A program made the translations under genes and the position numbers. From positions 1 through 64,000 of the forward strand of contig NZ_FTMY01000005.1 of assembly GCF_900156165.1 (NCBI RefSeq): a stretch of DNA of 64,000 nt, given 5' to 3'. This DNA is from Pseudacidovorax sp. RU35E (lineage in GTDB: Bacteria > Pseudomonadota > Gammaproteobacteria > Burkholderiales > Burkholderiaceae_C). Of this stretch, positions 27,606-35,764 are shown one piece after another. How positions within the stretch are numbered: the stretch's first letter is position 1; each line of letters begins with the position of its first letter. The notes beneath the pieces were generated by a model, which worked only from the letters and a program-made list of their open reading frames with translations, did no database searches and was not told the DNA's origin.

Positions 27606-28325
27606 CTAGTCCTGTTGTTTGGCAAAGACGTAGCCCACGCCGCGTACGGTCAGGATGCGCTTGGGGTTCTTCGCGTCGGCCTCGATGGCCGCGCGGATAC
27701 GGCCCATGTGTACATCGATGGAGCGGTCGAAGGCCTCCAGCTCGCGGCCGCGAACGGCTTCCATGATCTGGTCGCGCGTGAGCACGCGGCCCGCGCGCTC
27801 GGCCATCGCCACCAGCAGATCGAACTGGTAGGAGGTGAGCTCCGCCGGCTGGCCGGCCACGGTGACGGTGCGTGCATCGCGGTCGATCTCGAGCGAGCCA
27901 AAGCGCATGCCGCGCTTGGGCTCCGGCCCCGCGACTAGACCGCCTTCGCCGCGGCGGCGCAGCACGGCGCGGATGCGCGCCAGCAGCTCGCGCGGCTCGA
28001 AGGGCTTGGGCAGGTAGTCGTCGGCGCCCAGCTCCAGGCCGATGATGCGGTCCATGGGGTCACCCTTGGCGGTGAGCATCAGCACCGGCACCTTGCCGGC
28101 CGCGCCGGGCAGGGCCCGGATGCGACGGCACAGGTCCAGACCATCGGCATCCGGCAGCATGAGGTCGAGGATGACGAGGTCGGGCAGTTGCTGCTCGAGC
28201 GCCGCCATGCCGCGCGCGCCGTCACCGGCATGGCTGACGGCAAAGCCGGACTGGGCCAAGTATTCGACGACCATCTGCGCCAGGCGCTGGTCGTCCTCGA
28301 TCATGAGCAGCTGTGGGGTCGTCAT
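27606..28325 (-). CDS. OmpR-type response regulator
   Basis: The 239-residue protein has a receiver domain with acidic pocket in MIEDDQRLAQ, phospho-acceptor Asp54 in VILDLMLPDADG and the conserved Lys in LTAKGDPMD. An OmpR/PhoB winged helix follows, including AELTSYQFDLLVAMAERAGR, VLTRDQIMEAVRG, DRSIDVHMGRIRAAIE and ILTVRGVGYVFA. It is the first gene of the two-component pair. The neighbouring leftward halogenase/ketosynthase operon ends 154 bp upstream; regulation of that operon by this pair is possible but not shown. Confidence 0.94.
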   Translation of the reverse strand: MTTPQLLMIEDDQRLAQMVVEYLAQSGFAVSHAGDGARGMAALEQQLPDLVILDLMLPDADGLDLCRRIRALPGAAGKVPVLMLTAKGDPMDRIIGLELGADDYLPKPFEPRELLARIRAVLRRRGEGGLVAGPEPKRGMRFGSLEIDRDARTVTVAGQPAELTSYQFDLLVAMAERAGRVLTRDQIMEAVRGRELEAFDRSIDVHMGRIRAAIEADAKNPKRILTVRGVGYVFAKQQD

Positions 28326-28479
28326 GGTGAAAGGAATGCTCGCCGCCCGCCGGCAAGGGCGGTTGAAGACTTCGTAAAGTTGGGTAAACCGGTGCAGGCG
28401 GCGAGCTTGCCCTGGCTGCAGCGGTCTGCCGAGTCAGGCGCTGCCGTGGCGCACTGTCCGGACCCGCCCGTCCCCGGCC

Positions 28480-30132
28480 TCAGGCCATTGCCGCGGGCTG
28501 AGTCAGGCGTTCGAACAACATCGGCGCCGCGTCATGGTCGATGGGCGTACGCGGCATGGGGTGGGCCAGCAGTGCTGCCAGCGCGGCGTCGTCCAGTCCG
28601 GGGTGCTCGTCCAGCGCCTGCCGGTGGATCTGGTGGGCCAGCGTGCGCAACTGCGCCACGCATTGACGCAGGCGGGCCTGGAAGGCCGCCGCGTCGGGCA
28701 GCGCATCGCGCAGGCTGGCATTGAGTTCGGCGAACCACGGCAGGCCCGCCTGGTCGAGCATGCGCGCCGCGTTGCGGCGCTGGCTCTGCGACGACCATGT
28801 CCGCAGAAAGCCCTGCATCGCGATGTTCAGCTGCTGGCAGTGCTGCAGCTCTTCGCGCAGGTTGCCGAGCGTGGCCACATCGGTCAGGCGGTCGTGGAAG
28901 AACAGTTGGGACAGCACGCCCCAGTAATAGGTGTAGTCCCACACCACCTTGACCGGCAGCACCTCGGGGTCGCCGAACAGGCCGTACTGGCCCTGGTAGA
29001 GCGCCAGCGTGCTGTCGTAGAAGGAGTGGTAGATGTGGTCGTACAGCTGGGCGCGCGCCTGCACCGAGCGGCCCGCGCGGTCATGCGCGATGAGGTCGCA
29101 GATGAAGGTGTTGCTCATCGCGATGAAGTCGCTGCCGGGCGAGTAGAAGGGGTCGAGGAACAGCCCCGCCTCGCCCGTGAGCGCCCAGCGCTCGCCGCTG
29201 AAGACCTGCTTGCAGCCGTAGGAGAACTTGCGCATGAAGGCGAAGTCCTGCAGCTTGTCGCGCTGGCCGTCGAGCACGTCGAAGAGCACGGGCTGGTGCT
29301 CGGCCAGCCAGCCCATGGCCTTGTCGAAGCTGTCCATGCGCTCCAACGGATGGAAGGCCGGGTCGGCCACGATGCCCACCGAATGCGAGCCCGAGGCCAG
29401 GGGGATCAGCCACACCCAGTAGCCGGCACCCACCAGGTGGTTGGTCGACAGCCAGCGCGCGGCGGGTGTGCAGCGGGAGCGCCAGGCCGGGTCCTGGCCC
29501 CAGTCGTCCAGCTTGAGCCGGTTGCCGATGCGGAACCACACGGCATGCGCCTGGTGGTCGTTGGGCTGCACCAGTCCCAGCTGGCGCTTGAGCAGGCCGG
29601 CACGGCCGCAGGCATCCACCACCCAGCGGCACTGGGCCACATGGGGCTCGCCGGACTCGGTCCATTCGATGCGGTGCAGGCCCTGCGGGGAGGGGTCCAG
29701 CGCCATGCGGCGGACCATGGCGTTGTCGACGAAGCGCACGCCCTGGGCAGCGGCCACCTCGGCCAGATGGTTTTCGAAGATGCCGCGGTCGATCTGGTAG
29801 CTGGGAATGGACAGCGGGCGGCTGGCGCCCACCTCAGTCACGGCGTCCAGGTCGCGCCGGCCTTCGGAGAAGAAGAAGCGGAAGCCGAACTTGCGCAGCT
29901 GCGCCTCGTCCAGGTGCTGCTTGAGGCCGAGCACGGTGTCGAAGTAGTGGGCGCCGATCTCCACCGACGATTCGCCGACCTTGTGCGTGGCATGGGGCAC
30001 CGGGTGGCTGCGGCGCTCGAGCACGAGCACGTCGATGTCGCCGAAGCGCCGTTTGAGCTGCAGCGCCAGTGTGAGTCCTGCCAGGCCGCCCCCCATGATG
30101 ATGACGTCGTGGGTGGCAGGCGTGGGGTGCAT
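28480..30132 (-). CDS. Flavin-dependent halogenase-like oxidoreductase
   Basis: The 550-residue FAD protein has an N-terminal Rossmann motif DVIIMGGGLAGLTLALQL, a GES motif (KVGESSVEIG, residues 51-60) and W-V-W-L-I-P at 239-244, the W-x-W-x-I-P signature of flavin-dependent halogenases. ALTGEAGLFLDPFYSPGSD binds the flavin. A catalytic lysine could not be assigned by eye, so halogenase or hydroxylase activity both remain possible. It follows the chain-length-factor-like ketosynthase gene by 23 bp. Comparable flavoproteins occur in aryl-polyene (xanthomonadin-type) clusters, whose pigments can be brominated. Substrate unknown; probably a carrier-bound polyene or phenol. Confidence 0.8.
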   Translation of the reverse strand: MHPTPATHDVIIMGGGLAGLTLALQLKRRFGDIDVLVLERRSHPVPHATHKVGESSVEIGAHYFDTVLGLKQHLDEAQLRKFGFRFFFSEGRRDLDAVTEVGASRPLSIPSYQIDRGIFENHLAEVAAAQGVRFVDNAMVRRMALDPSPQGLHRIEWTESGEPHVAQCRWVVDACGRAGLLKRQLGLVQPNDHQAHAVWFRIGNRLKLDDWGQDPAWRSRCTPAARWLSTNHLVGAGYWVWLIPLASGSHSVGIVADPAFHPLERMDSFDKAMGWLAEHQPVLFDVLDGQRDKLQDFAFMRKFSYGCKQVFSGERWALTGEAGLFLDPFYSPGSDFIAMSNTFICDLIAHDRAGRSVQARAQLYDHIYHSFYDSTLALYQGQYGLFGDPEVLPVKVVWDYTYYWGVLSQLFFHDRLTDVATLGNLREELQHCQQLNIAMQGFLRTWSSQSQRRNAARMLDQAGLPWFAELNASLRDALPDAAAFQARLRQCVAQLRTLAHQIHRQALDEHPGLDDAALAALLAHPMPRTPIDHDAAPMLFERLTQPAAMA

Positions 30133-30155
30133 GAACTCTCCGGGAAAAAGGGCGA

Positions 30156-30962
30156 TCAGCCTAGCGTGAGGTGCAGCGCGAGCGTGTCGGACAGCGCGAG
30201 GACCAGCGGCTGTCCGCTCGGGTCGGGCCCACGCGCCAGCGTCTCGAAGAAGGGCAGCGCATCGGCCATGGCATTGGCCGGCAGCGCACGGGCAGCGTCG
30301 GAGCGTAGGACCGTCGTCGCGGGCGGTCCGCTGTGCAGCGCGATGGTGAGCGTGGCCACCGTGCGCTCGGTGGCCTCCGGCGCCAGCACCACGGCGCCGG
30401 CCAGCAGGCCGTGCGTATCGTGCACCTGCGCCAGCGGGCCGGCGGCCTCGGCGTCGAAGCCCACCAGCAGCACGGCCTGGTGGTCGGCGGCGCACTGGGT
30501 GGCGGCTTCGAGCAGGCCGGCGGCAAAGCTGTGCGACGAGGCGCTGATCGCATTGCTGGCCTGCTGGCAGCCGGTGCCGATGGTCCAGTAGCCCACCGCG
30601 GCGTTGTGCACCGAGTTGTGGAACTTGATGGGCGACAGCTGCGTGGGCGACTGCGCGAGCGTGGCGCACATGTAGTCGCTGATGGCAAGGTCGCCCTGGG
30701 CCGAGGTGAAGACGCAGGGCAGGTCGACGGCCGCGCGGCCCGAGCCGGCGACGGCCGCGCTGGCCACTTCCAGCGCCAGGGCCACGGTGTCGGGCGCGCG
30801 GCGCCGCTCGGCGGGCGCCAGGATCTGCGGCGCCGGGCGGCGCGCCGGGGCTTCGGCCAGGCCGGCTTCGCTTCGGAAGGCGGCGCGTGCCGCCTCCCAG
30901 CCAGGCAGCAGCGGATGCCAGAAGGCCGGGCCTTCGACGTAGAGCGTGGGCAGCCGGCTCAT
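30156..30962 (-). CDS. Beta-ketoacyl synthase chain-length-factor-like protein
   Basis: The 268-residue protein resembles the short beta-ketoacyl synthase-like (Ketoacyl-synt_2) proteins of aryl-polyene clusters, which pair with a full ketosynthase as chain-length factor. It carries LPCVFTSAQGDLAISDYMC, SPIKFHNSVHNAAVGYWTIG and CQQASNAISASSHSFAAGL. It lacks the second half of a ketosynthase with the two catalytic His. Its ATG overlaps the stop of the upstream ketosynthase by 4 bp (ATGA), implying coupled translation and a 1:1 complex. Confidence 0.82.
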   Translation of the reverse strand: MSRLPTLYVEGPAFWHPLLPGWEAARAAFRSEAGLAEAPARRPAPQILAPAERRRAPDTVALALEVASAAVAGSGRAAVDLPCVFTSAQGDLAISDYMCATLAQSPTQLSPIKFHNSVHNAAVGYWTIGTGCQQASNAISASSHSFAAGLLEAATQCAADHQAVLLVGFDAEAAGPLAQVHDTHGLLAGAVVLAPEATERTVATLTIALHSGPPATTVLRSDAARALPANAMADALPFFETLARGPDPSGQPLVLALSDTLALHLTLG

Positions 30963-32158
30963 TGCACGGCCCTTCCGAAGATCAGCGCGCAGTTGTTGCC
31001 GCCGAAGCCGAAGGAGTTGGACAGCGCGTGCCGCACCTCCCCCTGGGCAGGCTCGCGCCGCAGCTGCGGGCCGCATACCGCGTCCAGCGTGCGGGCATTG
31101 ATGTTGCCGGGCATCAGCCCCGTCTCCAGTGCCAGCAGGCTGACGGCGGCCTCGACGATGCCGGCCGCCCCCAGCGTGTGGCCGGTGAAGCCCTTGGTGC
31201 TGCTGGCATGGGTGCGGTCCGGGAAGCGCCGCGCCACCAGGGCGGCCTCGACCTCGTCGTTCTTGCTGCTGGCCGTGCCGTGCAGGTTGATGTAGTCGAT
31301 GTCGTCGGTGGCCAGACCAGCGCGCGCCAGCGCGTCGTCCAGGGCGCGCTCGGCACCGGCGCCTTCGGGATGCGGCGTGGACATGTGGTGTGCGTCGCTC
31401 GCCTCGCCATGGCCCAGCAGGCGCGGGCCGGTGCCGGTGCGCTCCAGCAGCGCAAAGCCGGCCGCCTCGCCCAGGCTGATGCCGCGGCGCTCGGCATCGA
31501 AGGGCCGGCAGGGCTCGGGCGACACCAGCTCCAGCGAGTTGAAGCCGAACAGCACGCTGCCGCACAGCGAATCGGCGCCGCCCACCACGGCCGCGTCGGC
31601 CAGGCCCAGGCGGATCAGCCGCTCGGCCGAGGCGAAGACCTTGGCGCTGGAGGAGCAGGCGGTGGAGATGGTCTCGCAGGGCCCGGTCAGGCCCAGTGCG
31701 CGTTGCACGAACAGGCCGGGCGCATGGGGCGTGTGGACCTGCGCGTTGCGCATGGCTTCGGGAAAGCGGCCGTCGGCGTCCAGCTGGGTGTAGGCCCGCT
31801 CCGTGTCGCCGATGCTGGAGGTCGAGGTGCCGATGATCACGGCCACGCGATCCGCGCCGTGGCGCTCGCGCGCGGCCAGGGCTGCGGCGATGAAGCCGTC
31901 GGCGTTCAGACCCATCCAGGCCAGGCGGTTGTTGCGGCAGTCCCAGGGCGCGAGGTCGGGCGGCAGGGCGACGTCCTCGACGCCGGGCACGCGGCCGATC
32001 CAGGTGGTCAGGCGCTGCTCGGCCGGCTCGCCGAAGTCGTTGGGGCGCAGGCCGCTGCGCGATGCAGCCAGCGCGCTGCGCAGCGCCTCCAGGCCGGTGC
32101 CCAGGGCGGTGGTGGCCGTGTAGGCCGTGATGACGAGGGGCGGGATCTTCTGCGGCAC
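30959..32158 (-). CDS. Beta-ketoacyl-ACP synthase (aryl-polyene type)
   Basis: The condensing enzyme has all catalytic residues: Cys168 in STACSSSAK, His293 in NLHGTASSKNDE and His327 in GFTGHTLGAAG (numbering from the GTG at 32158). GVGGADSL-like VVGGADSLCG and NSFGFGGNNCALIFG complete the KAS I/II fold. The start is uncertain: GTG 32158 puts LVITAYTATTALG at the N-terminus as in the family, while TTG 32215 would add 19 residues; neither has a good ribosome binding site. It is coupled to the chain-length-factor gene and lies just after the AmpG-like gene. No acyl carrier protein, ketoreductase or dehydratase gene is nearby, so it may draw on core fatty acid enzymes. Confidence 0.87.
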   Translation of the reverse strand: MPQKIPPLVITAYTATTALGTGLEALRSALAASRSGLRPNDFGEPAEQRLTTWIGRVPGVEDVALPPDLAPWDCRNNRLAWMGLNADGFIAAALAARERHGADRVAVIIGTSTSSIGDTERAYTQLDADGRFPEAMRNAQVHTPHAPGLFVQRALGLTGPCETISTACSSSAKVFASAERLIRLGLADAAVVGGADSLCGSVLFGFNSLELVSPEPCRPFDAERRGISLGEAAGFALLERTGTGPRLLGHGEASDAHHMSTPHPEGAGAERALDDALARAGLATDDIDYINLHGTASSKNDEVEAALVARRFPDRTHASSTKGFTGHTLGAAGIVEAAVSLLALETGLMPGNINARTLDAVCGPQLRREPAQGEVRHALSNSFGFGGNNCALIFGRAVQ

Positions 32159-32229
32159 GGTCAGGCGGGCAGGTTCAGGAACGAGGCGGGAGCGTAACAG
32201 CCCCGGCCGGCTCAATCAGGGACTCAAGG

Positions 32230-33564
32230 CTATTGGGCACGTCGGGCGGCGCGCATGGCCAGCGCCACCAGCACCAGCACCGGCAGGCCCAGCAGTGCCG
32301 TGCCGGTGAAGAAGCTGGCATAACCGTAGGCCTCGACGAAGGCGCCCGAGAAGCCGGCCACGAACTTGGGCAGCAGCAGCATGAGCGAGCTGAACAGCGC
32401 GTACTGCGTGGCCGAGTAGCTCACGTTGGTCAGGCTGGAGAGGTAGGCGATGAACGCGGCCGAGGCGATGCCGCCGGCCAGGTTGTCGGCGGACACCACC
32501 GCCACCAGCGCCGTCACGTCGTGGCCGCGGGTGGTCATCCAGGCGAACAGCAGGTTGCTGGCGGCGCTGAGCACGGCGCCCAGCATCAGCACCCGCATCA
32601 CGCCCAGGCGCATGGCCAGCACGCCGCCCACGAAAGCGCCGACGAGGGTCATGATGACGCCGTAGACCTTGCTGACCGTGGCCACCTCGTCCTTGGTGAA
32701 GCCCATGTCCACGTAGAAGGGGTTGGCCATGATGCCCATCACCACGTCGCTGATGCGGTAGATGGCAATCAGCGACAGGATCAGCACGGCCTGCCAGCGG
32801 TAGCGGCGCAGGAAGTCGGCAAAAGGCTCCACCAGCGTGTTGCGCAGCCATTCGCCGGCCGAGCGGGCGGGCGGCAGCGGCACGCGCGCCGGCTCGGCCG
32901 AGAGCAGCACCGTGAGCACGCCCACCACCATCGAGCCGGCCATCACCAGGTAGGCCGTGCGCCAGCCGCCGTTCTGGTAGGCGCCGGTGGCGCTGCCCTC
33001 GGCCCAGGCCGCCACCCACAGCACGCCGGCACCGGCCCAGATCATGGCCAGTCGGTAGCCCGTCTGGTAGGCCGCGGCCAGGGCAGCCTGCTTGCGCGCC
33101 TCGGCGGACTCGATGCGGAAGGCGTCGAGCGCGATGTCCTGCGTCGCCGAGCCGAAGGCCACCAGAACGGCGCACAGCACGAGCGGTTCCAGCCCCGCCC
33201 TCGGGTCATTGAGCGCCATGCCCACCAGGCCCGCGATGACCAGGCCCTGCGACAGCAGCAACCAGCCGCGGCGCCGGCCCAGCAGCGTGGTCAGCGGCGG
33301 CAGCGGCATCCGGTCGACCAGCGGGGCCCACACCCACTTGAAGCCGTAGGCCAGGCCCACCCAGCTCAGGTAGCCGATGGTGGCGCGGTCGACGCCGGCT
33401 TCGCGCAGGCGAAAGCTCAGCGTGCCCAGCACCAGCAGCAGCGGCAGGCCGGCCGCGAAGCCAAGGGCGAACATGCGCAGCGAGGCCGGCTCCAGGTAGA
33501 CGCGCAGGGTCTCGCGCCAGGGCTGCTTGGGCAATTCGGGAGTGGCGGCTGGGGGATTGGACAT
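32230..33564 (-). CDS. AmpG-like MFS transporter
   Basis: The 444-residue major facilitator protein resembles AmpG muropeptide permeases: LEPASLRMFALGFAAGLPLLLV, GYLSWVGLAYGFKWVWAPLVDR, ATQDIALDAFRIE and SDVVMGIMANPFYVDMGFTKDEVATVSK are close to the AmpG pattern. About twelve to fourteen helices are evident. AmpG imports anhydro-muropeptides for recycling. ATG 33564 (MSNPPAATPE) is preferred; ATG 33603 would add 13 residues and would share bases with the start of the divergent M48 gene. It reads into the ketosynthase genes and may be co-transcribed with them. Confidence 0.85.
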   Translation of the reverse strand: MSNPPAATPELPKQPWRETLRVYLEPASLRMFALGFAAGLPLLLVLGTLSFRLREAGVDRATIGYLSWVGLAYGFKWVWAPLVDRMPLPPLTTLLGRRRGWLLLSQGLVIAGLVGMALNDPRAGLEPLVLCAVLVAFGSATQDIALDAFRIESAEARKQAALAAAYQTGYRLAMIWAGAGVLWVAAWAEGSATGAYQNGGWRTAYLVMAGSMVVGVLTVLLSAEPARVPLPPARSAGEWLRNTLVEPFADFLRRYRWQAVLILSLIAIYRISDVVMGIMANPFYVDMGFTKDEVATVSKVYGVIMTLVGAFVGGVLAMRLGVMRVLMLGAVLSAASNLLFAWMTTRGHDVTALVAVVSADNLAGGIASAAFIAYLSSLTNVSYSATQYALFSSLMLLLPKFVAGFSGAFVEAYGYASFFTGTALLGLPVLVLVALAMRAARRAQ

Positions 33565-33572
33565 GGAGGAGG

Positions 33573-33586
33573 AAGGTTGCAACCTT
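33573..33586. promoter_or_regulatory. 14-bp perfect palindrome between divergent starts
   Basis: AAGGTTGCAACCTT is a perfect palindrome in the short region between ampG-like ATG 33564 and M48 ATG 33602. A TATTAT box at 33586-33591 overlaps its right edge on the plus strand and could be a -10 element for the protease gene. It is a candidate operator for one or both genes. Confidence 0.4.
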
Positions 33587-33601
33587 ATTATTCCGCCCAC
33601 C

Positions 33602-34483
33602 ATGTGCCTGCTCTGCGACCTGCGTTCCGCCGACGCCGCCCCTGTTGACGAAGAAGGCCCGCCTCGGCCCCGCTGGCAACCCCGCCGGGCCTTCCTGCTG
33701 GCTGGTGCCGCTGCAGCCGCCGGCGCTGCGTTCCCGGCTTCGGGTCAGGTCAATGTCGGCCCACTGTCGGCCGCGCGCAATCTGGTGCCGGCCGATCAGA
33801 TCGAGGGCGCGGCCGTGCAGCAGTACGGCGATCTGATCGCCAAGGCCCGCAGCCAGCGCGCGCTGGCCGAGCCCGAGCATCCGCAACTGGTGCGGCTGCG
33901 CGGCATCGCACAGCGCCTCATCCCCCACACGCGGCAATGGAACGACCGGGCCGCTGCCTGGAAGTGGGAGGTCAATCTGATCGGCAGCAAGCAGGTCAAC
34001 GCCTTCTGCATGCCGGGTGGAAAGATCGCCTTCTTCACCGGCATCCTCGACCAGCTCAAGCTCAGCGACGACGAAGCGGCCATGGTGATGGGCCACGAGA
34101 TGGCCCATGCCCTGCGCGAGCATGCGCGCGAGCGCATGGCCAAGACGGCCGGCACCGGCATGGCGCTGCAACTCGGCGCCCAATTGCTGGGCCTGGGCCA
34201 GCTGGGGGACGCAGGCGCGCGCGCTGGCACGCAGTTGATCTCCCTCAAGTTCAGCCGCGACGACGAGACCGAGGCCGACTTGGTTGGGCTTGAACTTGCA
34301 GCCCGCGGGGGCTTCCAACCGCAGGCCGCCGTCAGCCTCTGGACCAAGATGGCCCAGGTCTCCAAGAGCCAGGGCGGCCTGGGCTTCCTGTCCACCCATC
34401 CGACCGGGCCCGACCGCATCCGCGTGCTGGAACAGAACGTGCCGAAGGTCGAGGGCCTCTACCGGGCCGCGCGCCGCAGCTGA
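33602..34483 (+). CDS. M48 family zinc metalloprotease
   Basis: The 293-residue protein begins with a CxxC motif (MCLLCDLRS), then a twin-arginine-like export segment (QPRRAFLLAGAAAAAGAAF). The mature peptidase has the zinc motif HEMAH within VMGHEMAHALREHAR and the third ligand Glu in DDETEADLVGLELAARGG. HPTGPDRIRVLE near the end also matches Oma1/LoiP-like M48 proteases, which act in periplasmic or membrane protein quality control. Similar MCxxC-plus-Tat starts occur in M48 proteins of related bacteria. Confidence 0.92.
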   Translation: MCLLCDLRSADAAPVDEEGPPRPRWQPRRAFLLAGAAAAAGAAFPASGQVNVGPLSAARNLVPADQIEGAAVQQYGDLIAKARSQRALAEPEHPQLVRLRGIAQRLIPHTRQWNDRAAAWKWEVNLIGSKQVNAFCMPGGKIAFFTGILDQLKLSDDEAAMVMGHEMAHALREHARERMAKTAGTGMALQLGAQLLGLGQLGDAGARAGTQLISLKFSRDDETEADLVGLELAARGGFQPQAAVSLWTKMAQVSKSQGGLGFLSTHPTGPDRIRVLEQNVPKVEGLYRAARRS

Positions 34484-34521
34484 TACGCGCGGTGCGGCCT
34501 GGCCCTTGCTTGAACCGCCTC

Positions 34522-35181
34522 ATGTCCCTTCTCAGCGAACTGCGTGACCAGACCCTCGGCGAGGAGATCGCCAACGCCCTGAGCCATGGCCTGGGGGCGC
34601 TGCTGGCCATGGCCTCGCTGCCGATCCTGGTGCAGCAGGCCGCCGCGCGTGGACGTACTGCCGAGGTGGTGGGCGCCAGCCTGTTCGCGGGCACTGCCAT
34701 CGTGCTGTACCTTGTCTCCACGCTTTATCACGCGCTGCCCGCAGGCCGGGCCAAGCTGTGGTTCAACCGGCTGGACCATGCTTCCATCTACCTCTTCATC
34801 GCCGGGAGCTACATGCCCTTTGTGCTGGGCGTTCTGCGTGGCACCTGGGGCTGGACGCTCTTCGGCATCGTCTGGGCGGCCGCGGCGGTGGGCGTGGCGG
34901 CCAAGCTCTTCAACCGGCTCCAGCATCCGCTGTGGTCGACCGGGCTCTATGTGGCCATGGGCTGGGTGGCCATCGTGGCGGCGGTGCCGCTGGTCGAGCG
35001 CATGTCGGGGGCCGGCCTGGCCTGGCTGGTGGCGGGCGGTCTCTCGTACACCGCGGGTGCCATCGTCTTCCTCTTCGATTCGAAGCTGCGTTATGCGCAC
35101 TTCGTGTGGCACCTGTTCGTGCTGGGTGGCAGCGTTTGCCACTTCTTTGCCGTGCTCTGGCACTCGGCCGCGCCGGCCTGA
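34522..35181 (+). CDS. Hemolysin III family (TrhA/YqfA) membrane protein
   Basis: The 219-residue protein has seven hydrophobic helices and the PAQR/hemolysin III signature: EEIANALSHGLGALLA, YLVSTLYHALP, RLDHASIYLFIAGSYMPF and RYAHFVWHLFVLGGSVCHFFAVL, with the conserved histidines of the metal site. In E. coli the relative TrhA helps membrane homeostasis. ATG 34522 is used, 30 bp inside the longest frame. It follows the M48 gene by 38 bp. Confidence 0.93.
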   Translation: MSLLSELRDQTLGEEIANALSHGLGALLAMASLPILVQQAAARGRTAEVVGASLFAGTAIVLYLVSTLYHALPAGRAKLWFNRLDHASIYLFIAGSYMPFVLGVLRGTWGWTLFGIVWAAAAVGVAAKLFNRLQHPLWSTGLYVAMGWVAIVAAVPLVERMSGAGLAWLVAGGLSYTAGAIVFLFDSKLRYAHFVWHLFVLGGSVCHFFAVLWHSAAPA

Positions 35182-35266
35182 GTGCGCGGGCCCCGACGCC
35201 ATGGCAACCACGGCCGAGGGTAGGATGCCGCCGCACGCCACTTCCCGATCCAAGGACGATCCGCCC

Positions 35267-35707
35267 ATGTCTGCCACTGCACCACGACGACTTATCCTGG
35301 CCCTCGCGTTGCCGGCCGTACTGTCGATGGCCGCCTGCAGCAGCGGCATCAGCCTCGACGAACCCATCGAGGGGCCGACCTGGCGCCTGGTCCAGGTGCA
35401 GGGCGAGACCGTGGACGGCGGCGCGGACCCGCAGGGTGCGCCCTCGGTGCAGTTCGGCAGCGATGGGCGCGCCGTCGGCAGCGGCGGCTGCAATCGCTTC
35501 TCGGGCACCTACAGCCGCACCGCCAGCCAGCTGCGCATCGGTCAGCTCGCAGCCACGCGCATGGCCTGCGCTGCGCCGGAGCGGGGCCAGCGCGAGATGC
35601 AGTTCTTCCAGGCCCTGCAGGCCACGGCCAGCTACCGGCTGCAGGGGCCTGCGCAGCTGGTGCTGCTGGACGGCAACGGACGCACGGTGGCGCTGCTGCA
35701 GCGCTGA
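35267..35707 (+). CDS. META-domain lipoprotein (HslJ-like)
   Basis: The 146-residue protein has a lipoprotein signal ending at Cys24 (AVLSMAAC). A META domain follows: GPTWRLVQVQGETV, PSVQFGSDGRAVGSGGCNRFSGTY, and ATRMACA...EMQFFQALQATASYRLQG, the pattern of heat-shock protein HslJ and related outer-membrane lipoproteins. It follows the hemolysin III gene on the same strand. Its role is not known beyond the family link to stress or antibiotic tolerance. Confidence 0.85.
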   Translation: MSATAPRRLILALALPAVLSMAACSSGISLDEPIEGPTWRLVQVQGETVDGGADPQGAPSVQFGSDGRAVGSGGCNRFSGTYSRTASQLRIGQLAATRMACAAPERGQREMQFFQALQATASYRLQGPAQLVLLDGNGRTVALLQR

Positions 35708-35740
35708 GCCTGCTGGCCGACGCCCGGGCCGGCAGACGCT

Positions 35741-35764
35741 CGGTCAGCCGGTCAGCCGGTCAGC
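35741..35764. repeat. Three tandem copies of CGGTCAGC across the purC stop codon
   Basis: CGGTCAGC is repeated three times in a row. The purC stop codon (35752-35754 on the minus strand) lies inside the second copy. As the unit is 8 bp, gain or loss of a copy would shift the reading frame at the extreme C-terminus. Confidence 0.7.

Noticed and set aside
30962-31565. Longer chain-length-factor protein starting at 31565
   Set aside because: The extension is antisense-frame sequence of the upstream ketosynthase in another register. The ATGA overlap at 30959-30962 and the family N-terminus support the short form.
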